From NCBI GenBank assembly GCA_910579995.1, contig CAJTWH010000004.1, forward strand, positions 62,001 to 126,000: a DNA stretch of 64,000 nt, given 5' to 3'. This stretch comes from an uncultured Muribaculaceae bacterium. Lineage in GTDB: Bacteria; Bacteroidota; Bacteroidia; Bacteroidales; Muribaculaceae. Of the stretch, positions 59,410 through 64,000 are shown piece after piece (position 1 is the stretch's first letter; each line of letters opens with the position of its first letter). The position numbers and the translations under genes were made by a program. The notes beneath the pieces are model-generated. The model saw only the letters and a list, made by a program, of their open reading frames with translations, was not told where the DNA came from and did no database searches.

Positions 59410-59594
59410 AAAGAATATTACTTGTATCCGGTATTCTATTGTCTTTGGCAATCAGCTGTATTTACGCTCATTCCCAGCGGGTAGTGTGTCCTCATGGGGG
59501 TGCTGTGAGGCTCTATGGGGGTATGTTTGAAGATGTACCTGTTGAGGCACACAAAAAGCCCGCGCCATGGGGTATGGTCGCGGGACATTGGTGA
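59406..59594 (+). pseudogene. Truncated lipoprotein relic of the RHS array
   Basis: A 62-codon frame. The first 18 codons (MKRILLVSGILLSLAISC) match the signal peptide and lipobox of the two putative immunity lipoproteins, also at DNA level. After that it runs into unrelated sequence (VVCPHGGAVRLYGGMFED) and ends in a hairpin region. It looks like the leftover 5' end of a third lipoprotein gene. It may still be translated. Confidence 0.6.
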
Positions 59595-59628
59595 TAACGG
59601 CAGTTATAATTAACTGTTGGGCTTTTTT
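59553..59628 (+). terminator. Branched terminator-like structure at the end of the RHS array
   Basis: AAAAAGCCC (59553-59561) pairs with GGGCTTTTT (59619-59627). Within lie CCCGCGCCAT paired with ATGGTCGCGGG (59559-59584) and the palindrome CAGTTATAATTAACTG (59600-59615). The T-run after GGGC fits rho-independent termination. Confidence 0.6.
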
Positions 59629-59729
59629 AATGAAGCCAGAAAAATGCCGCTTTCACAGTATCTAACAGCCGGGCTCGGCAAAAGGTTCGGGAGGGGTGTA
59701 AAAAATTTTCGCTTGTCGGGGGAATTTTG

Positions 59730-59737
59730 TAAATTTG
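59730..59737 (+). promoter_or_regulatory. -7 element upstream of cvpA-sufBCD
   Basis: TAAATTTG is an exact TAnnTTTG. The best TTG upstream (59713-59715) is only 14 bases away, so the -33 is weak. The transcript would carry dispersed repeat R4 in its ~160-base leader. Confidence 0.4.
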
Positions 59738-59753
59738 CAGGTTGAATTATGAG

Positions 59754-59898
59754 TTCAGGTTATGCAACTTGCATACTTGAGGTTTAAAGCGCCTTTGGTG
59801 CAGTTTATCAAGTTTAGAAAGTTTACATTTACCAATGTAATTCTAAACTTCTTAATCATTTTAAACACAAAATAAACAAGTTTCGCTCGTGAAACTTA
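59754..59898. repeat. ~150-bp dispersed intergenic repeat, copy R4
   Basis: Copy with CATACTTGAGGTTTAAAGCG, CCTTTGGTGCAGTTTATCAA, CTTAATCATTTTAAACAC and AATAAACAAGTTTCGC. More diverged than R1-R3. It fills the gap between the terminator region and the cvpA-like gene; no gene is seen in 59595-59902. Confidence 0.75.
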
Positions 59899-59902
59899 AA
59901 TT

Positions 59903-60376
59903 ATGAGTGCTATCGACTTGATATTATTGGCTATTATCGGCATAGCTTTGGTTACCGGATGGATCAGAGGTCTTGTGCGTCAGGTGGGTACCGTCGCCGG
60001 TATTCTCCTTGGCGTGATAGTATGCCGTATTTTCGGCGGCGATGTCGCCGATTATTTCGTGAGCCGCGGCGCCGAACATGCCGCCGTAGCCCGCGCATGC
60101 GTATATGCGGTGCTGTTTGTGGCCGTATTCCTGAGCTGTAATCTTCTTGCCCGCCTGCTGAGCAGTATACTGAAGGCTGTGAAGCTCGGGATTTTCGACC
60201 GTGCGGCCGGCGCCATAATGCGCACCTTCCTTTGGCTGCTCTTCACTTCGCTGGCAATCAACGTGTACTTAGGCATTTGCCCTGCCGACAAGGCGCGGTT
60301 CCAGCGGCAAGACAAGCCTTGGCGGAGCATAACAGTGCAGCTCGCGCCCAAACTTTTAGGCTATCTCGCCAACTGA
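59903..60376 (+). CDS. CvpA-family membrane protein
   Basis: 157 residues with four hydrophobic segments, the CvpA (colicin V production) layout: MSAIDLILLAIIGIALVTGW with the conserved IRGLVRQVGTVAGILLGV, then ARLLSSILKAVKLGIFDRAAGAIMR (partly quoted: LGIFDRAAGAIMRTF). The function of the family is not settled; links to envelope stress and toxin secretion are known. In Bacteroidales it commonly precedes sufB, as here (43-base gap). Confidence 0.88.
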   Translation: MSAIDLILLAIIGIALVTGWIRGLVRQVGTVAGILLGVIVCRIFGGDVADYFVSRGAEHAAVARACVYAVLFVAVFLSCNLLARLLSSILKAVKLGIFDRAAGAIMRTFLWLLFTSLAINVYLGICPADKARFQRQDKPWRSITVQLAPKLLGYLAN

Positions 60377-60419
60377 CAGTGCATGTTTTTTGTTATCACT
60401 ATCGTATAACTGACAAAAA

Positions 60420-61889
<1,470 letters not shown>

Positions 61890-61910
61890 TCATTTCGCCT
61901 TTGACACACC

Positions 61911-61938
61911 GTAGGGACGCGCCGCGGCGCGTCCCTAC
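61911..61938. repeat. 28-bp perfect GC-rich palindrome between sufB and sufC
   Basis: Left half GTAGGGACGCGCCG, right half its exact reverse complement, CGGCGCGTCCCTAC. No T-run follows. It may slow or trim the sufB-sufC message or be a dispersed REP; similar GTAGGGACGCGCC palindromes are known in many genomes (memory). Confidence 0.85.
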
Positions 61939-61982
61939 AGAATACCAACAAGTTAGCAACTAAGTTTTAATACTTATATATC

Positions 61983-62750
61983 ATGGCTGAAGAATTATTG
62001 AAAGTAAGCAATCTGCATGCCGGCATCGATGGCAAGGAAATCCTTCGCGGTGTCGACCTCACCATACGCCCCGGCGAAGTCCACGCCATCATGGGCCCCA
62101 ACGGATCGGGCAAGAGCACCCTCTCGGGCGTGCTTGCCGGCGACCCGCGATTCACCGTCACCGCCGGCGAAGCCATCTTCCACGGCGTCGACCTCCTCGC
62201 CCTCTCGCCCGAAGACCGCTCCCACGAGGGTCTTTTCCTCTCGTTCCAATACCCGGTTGAGATTCCCGGCGTGACGATGGTAAACTTCATGCGCGCCGCC
62301 GTCAACGCCAAGCGCAAATATCTGGGCGAAGAGCCCATGAGCGCCGCCGACTTCCTCAAGATGATGAGGCAGAAACGCGCCGTCGTGGAGCTCGACAACA
62401 AGCTCGCCTCGCGCTCGGTAAACGAAGGCTTCTCGGGCGGCGAGAAAAAGCGCAACGAGATTTTCCAGATGGCTGTGCTTGAGCCCCGCCTGTCGATTCT
62501 CGACGAGACCGACTCCGGCCTCGACATCGACGCCCTCCGTATCGTAGCCGGCGGCGTCAACAAGCTCAAGAACGACAAAAACGCCACCATCGTAATCACC
62601 CACTACCAGCGTCTGCTCGACTATATCAAGCCCGACGTGGTTCATATCCTTTACAAAGGCCGTATCGTGCACACCGGAGGCCCCGAACTCGCTCTCGAGC
62701 TCGAGGAGCGCGGCTACGACTGGATCAAACAGGAAGCCGACAAACTATGA
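61983..62750 (+). CDS. sufC: Fe-S cluster assembly ATPase SufC
   Basis: ATPase of the SufBCD complex. 255 residues. Walker A MGPNGSGKSTLSGVLAG (about 35-51), Q-loop FLSFQYPVEIPGVT, signature FSGGEKKRNEIFQM and Walker B LSILDETDSGLDIDALR, with the Suf-specific DETDSGLD. Overlaps sufD by four bases. Confidence 0.98.
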   Translation: MAEELLKVSNLHAGIDGKEILRGVDLTIRPGEVHAIMGPNGSGKSTLSGVLAGDPRFTVTAGEAIFHGVDLLALSPEDRSHEGLFLSFQYPVEIPGVTMVNFMRAAVNAKRKYLGEEPMSAADFLKMMRQKRAVVELDNKLASRSVNEGFSGGEKKRNEIFQMAVLEPRLSILDETDSGLDIDALRIVAGGVNKLKNDKNATIVITHYQRLLDYIKPDVVHILYKGRIVHTGGPELALELEERGYDWIKQEADKL

Positions 62751-64000
62751 ACGCCGCAGAAGCTTTCGGCCAGTATCTCGCTCTGATACAGGCCAATCTA
62801 CCTCAACTGAGCAACGAGCCCGCGCTGCTGCAGGACCTCCGCAGCGACGCCATGGCCGTGCTCCCGGCGATAATAGAGCAATACCGCCCCGACAAGTCGC
62901 TCCCCGAGGAGTGCCGCGCCGACGTGATGTTCGCCCCCGACTACGGCATTAACCTGCGCCATCTTGAGATGACGGCTGATGTTGCCGCCTCGTTCCACTG
63001 CGGCGTGCCCAATCTCAACTGCTATCTGATTGTGGTGGTGGGAGATGTGGTGCATTTCACCGACTCAATGCTCCGTCTCCCCGACGGACTTGAGGTCTAC
63101 AGTCTGCGCAATGTACCCGAAAAATACAAGGCCGACGTCCACGCCATCGCCGAGAAAGGCAATGTGCTCAACACCCTCCTGCTCACCGACGGCATTTACA
63201 TCCGCGTGGCCGAGGGCTGCCGGGTAGAGAAACCGGTGCAGATCGTCAACCTCTTCAACTCGGAAATGCCCATGCTCACGCCGCGTCGCGTAATTGTTGA
63301 CGCCCGCGCCGACTCATCGGTGCGCCTGCTGCTATGCGACCACAGCCAGAGCCCCGCCACGCCGCACCTCAACAGTCAGGTAATCGACGTCAAGGTTGCC
63401 GAGGGCGCCCGCGTAGAAGTCTACGACATCGAGGAATCTGCCCCTGCCACACGCCGCAAATGGGAAATCAACGCAGCGCAGTCCCACAACTCCGAGCTCG
63501 TCGTCAACACCACATATCTCCACGGTGGCGTCACTGCCAACGACTACAATATCGAGCTTCTCGGCAACGGCTGCTATACCAACCTCAGCGGCCTGGCCAT
63601 CTGCACCGACAGCCAGATAGTATCTAACAACGTCACCCTGCGCCACCACGGTGAGCACTGCACCAGCAAACAGCTCTTCAAGACCGCCGTCTTCGACCAA
63701 GCCCACGGCGCTTTCGGTGGCCGCGTGATAGTGGATCAGGAAGCCCGCTACACCGACGCCGCGCAGACCAACCGCAATATCCTCGTGTCGCCCGAGGCCC
63801 GCATGGACGCCTCTCCGCAGCTCGAAATCTATTGCGATGAAGTCAAGGCAAGCCACGGCGCCACCACAGGCCAGCTCGACGAGCGCGCCCTCTTCTACAT
63901 GCAGAGCCGCGGTATCCCCCGCGAGGAAGCGCGCCGCATGCTCACGCAGGCATTCATGTCGGATGTAATCGACAACGTAGGCTACGAAGTGCTGCGCCAG
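62747..64000 (+). CDS. sufD: Fe-S cluster assembly protein SufD, 5' part
   Basis: SufB-like partner subunit. The ATG at 62747 overlaps the sufC stop; 418 codons are open to the window edge, so only the C-terminal end is missing. The N-terminal part is helical. Then come the SufD beta-helix (VVNTTYLHGGVTANDYNIEL, LSGLAICTDSQIVSNNVTLR) and the conserved C-terminal block VKASHGATTGQLDERALFYM with QSRGIPREEARRMLTQAFM. sufS and sufU/E may follow outside the window. Confidence 0.97.
   Translation, partial: MNAAEAFGQYLALIQANLPQLSNEPALLQDLRSDAMAVLPAIIEQYRPDKSLPEECRADVMFAPDYGINLRHLEMTADVAASFHCGVPNLNCYLIVVVGDVVHFTDSMLRLPDGLEVYSLRNVPEKYKADVHAIAEKGNVLNTLLLTDGIYIRVAEGCRVEKPVQIVNLFNSEMPMLTPRRVIVDARADSSVRLLLCDHSQSPATPHLNSQVIDVKVAEGARVEVYDIEESAPATRRKWEINAAQSHNSELVVNTTYLHGGVTANDYNIELLGNGCYTNLSGLAICTDSQIVSNNVTLRHHGEHCTSKQLFKTAVFDQAHGAFGGRVIVDQEARYTDAAQTNRNILVSPEARMDASPQLEIYCDEVKASHGATTGQLDERALFYMQSRGIPREEARRMLTQAFMSDVIDNVGYEVLRQ

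Overview
The window looks like a chromosomal piece of a Bacteroidales bacterium with fairly GC-rich genes. Muribaculaceae-like is my best inference from protein style, not from any search. The basis is a SusC/RagA-type receptor, the short gene series pdxJ-exbB-exbD-tonB, a bifunctional DAHP synthase/chorismate mutase, DUF4230 and DUF4494 proteins, meso-DAP-type MurE, a SufBCD operon, and promoters of the Bacteroidetes form (TTTG, about 19-20 bases, TAnnTTTG) instead of Shine-Dalgarno signals. I see no rRNA, tRNA, CRISPR array, integrase or transposase.

Layout. 1-6.7 kb: 5' part of a SusC-like receptor, a divergent YbdG-like mechanosensitive channel, an AT-rich AAA ATPase bracketed by 57-bp perfect direct repeats, a 32-codon ORF and the DAHP synthase. 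6.9-9.8 kb: a sigma-54 activator, LptE, a TPR-like protein and SecG as an operon. 10-20 kb: a U32-family protein, a minus-strand operon ending in two DUF4230 proteins, pdxJ with a TonB energy module, then folA/thyA and a polyferredoxin. Three intergenic gaps here hold hairpin elements whose stems covary. 20.3-27.6 kb: a minus-strand locus with a membrane-anchored TPR/HTH regulator, a SPASM protein lacking the radical-SAM cysteine motif, an outer-membrane barrel, a C39-peptidase ABC exporter and a 63-residue HlyD-like stub. It resembles a remodelled RiPP/bacteriocin export locus without a visible precursor. 28-30 kb: mgtE and rsmA between long imperfect inverted repeats. 30.7-46.4 kb: the dcw division and cell-wall cluster, rsmH to ftsZ, without mraZ. 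46.4-49.8 kb: a cysteine-free sirtuin, a sigma-like protein, DUF4494, YggS and an orphan OmpR-type regulator.

49.8-59.6 kb is the most striking region. A 1998-residue secreted RHS protein ends in an M23 (LytM-type) peptidase domain and is directly followed by a lipoprotein gene. Next comes a second, orphan RHS tip with a diverged M23 domain and its own lipoprotein. Then a 93-bp exact copy of the promoter region introduces two exported proteins of unknown function and a truncated lipoprotein relic. The two RHS tips are 1569 bp apart, a multiple of three, with about 97% identity over roughly 350 bp. Homologous recombination would therefore swap the effector tip in frame, together with its neighbouring lipoprotein. 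I read this as a polymorphic-toxin array whose predicted effectors cut peptidoglycan and whose predicted immunity proteins are membrane-anchored lipoproteins.

59.9-64 kb: cvpA-like gene and sufB, sufC, sufD, the last running off the end. Intergenic DNA is unusually rich in repeats: a ~150-bp dispersed family, GGTTGGTGG-rich tracts, and palindromes.
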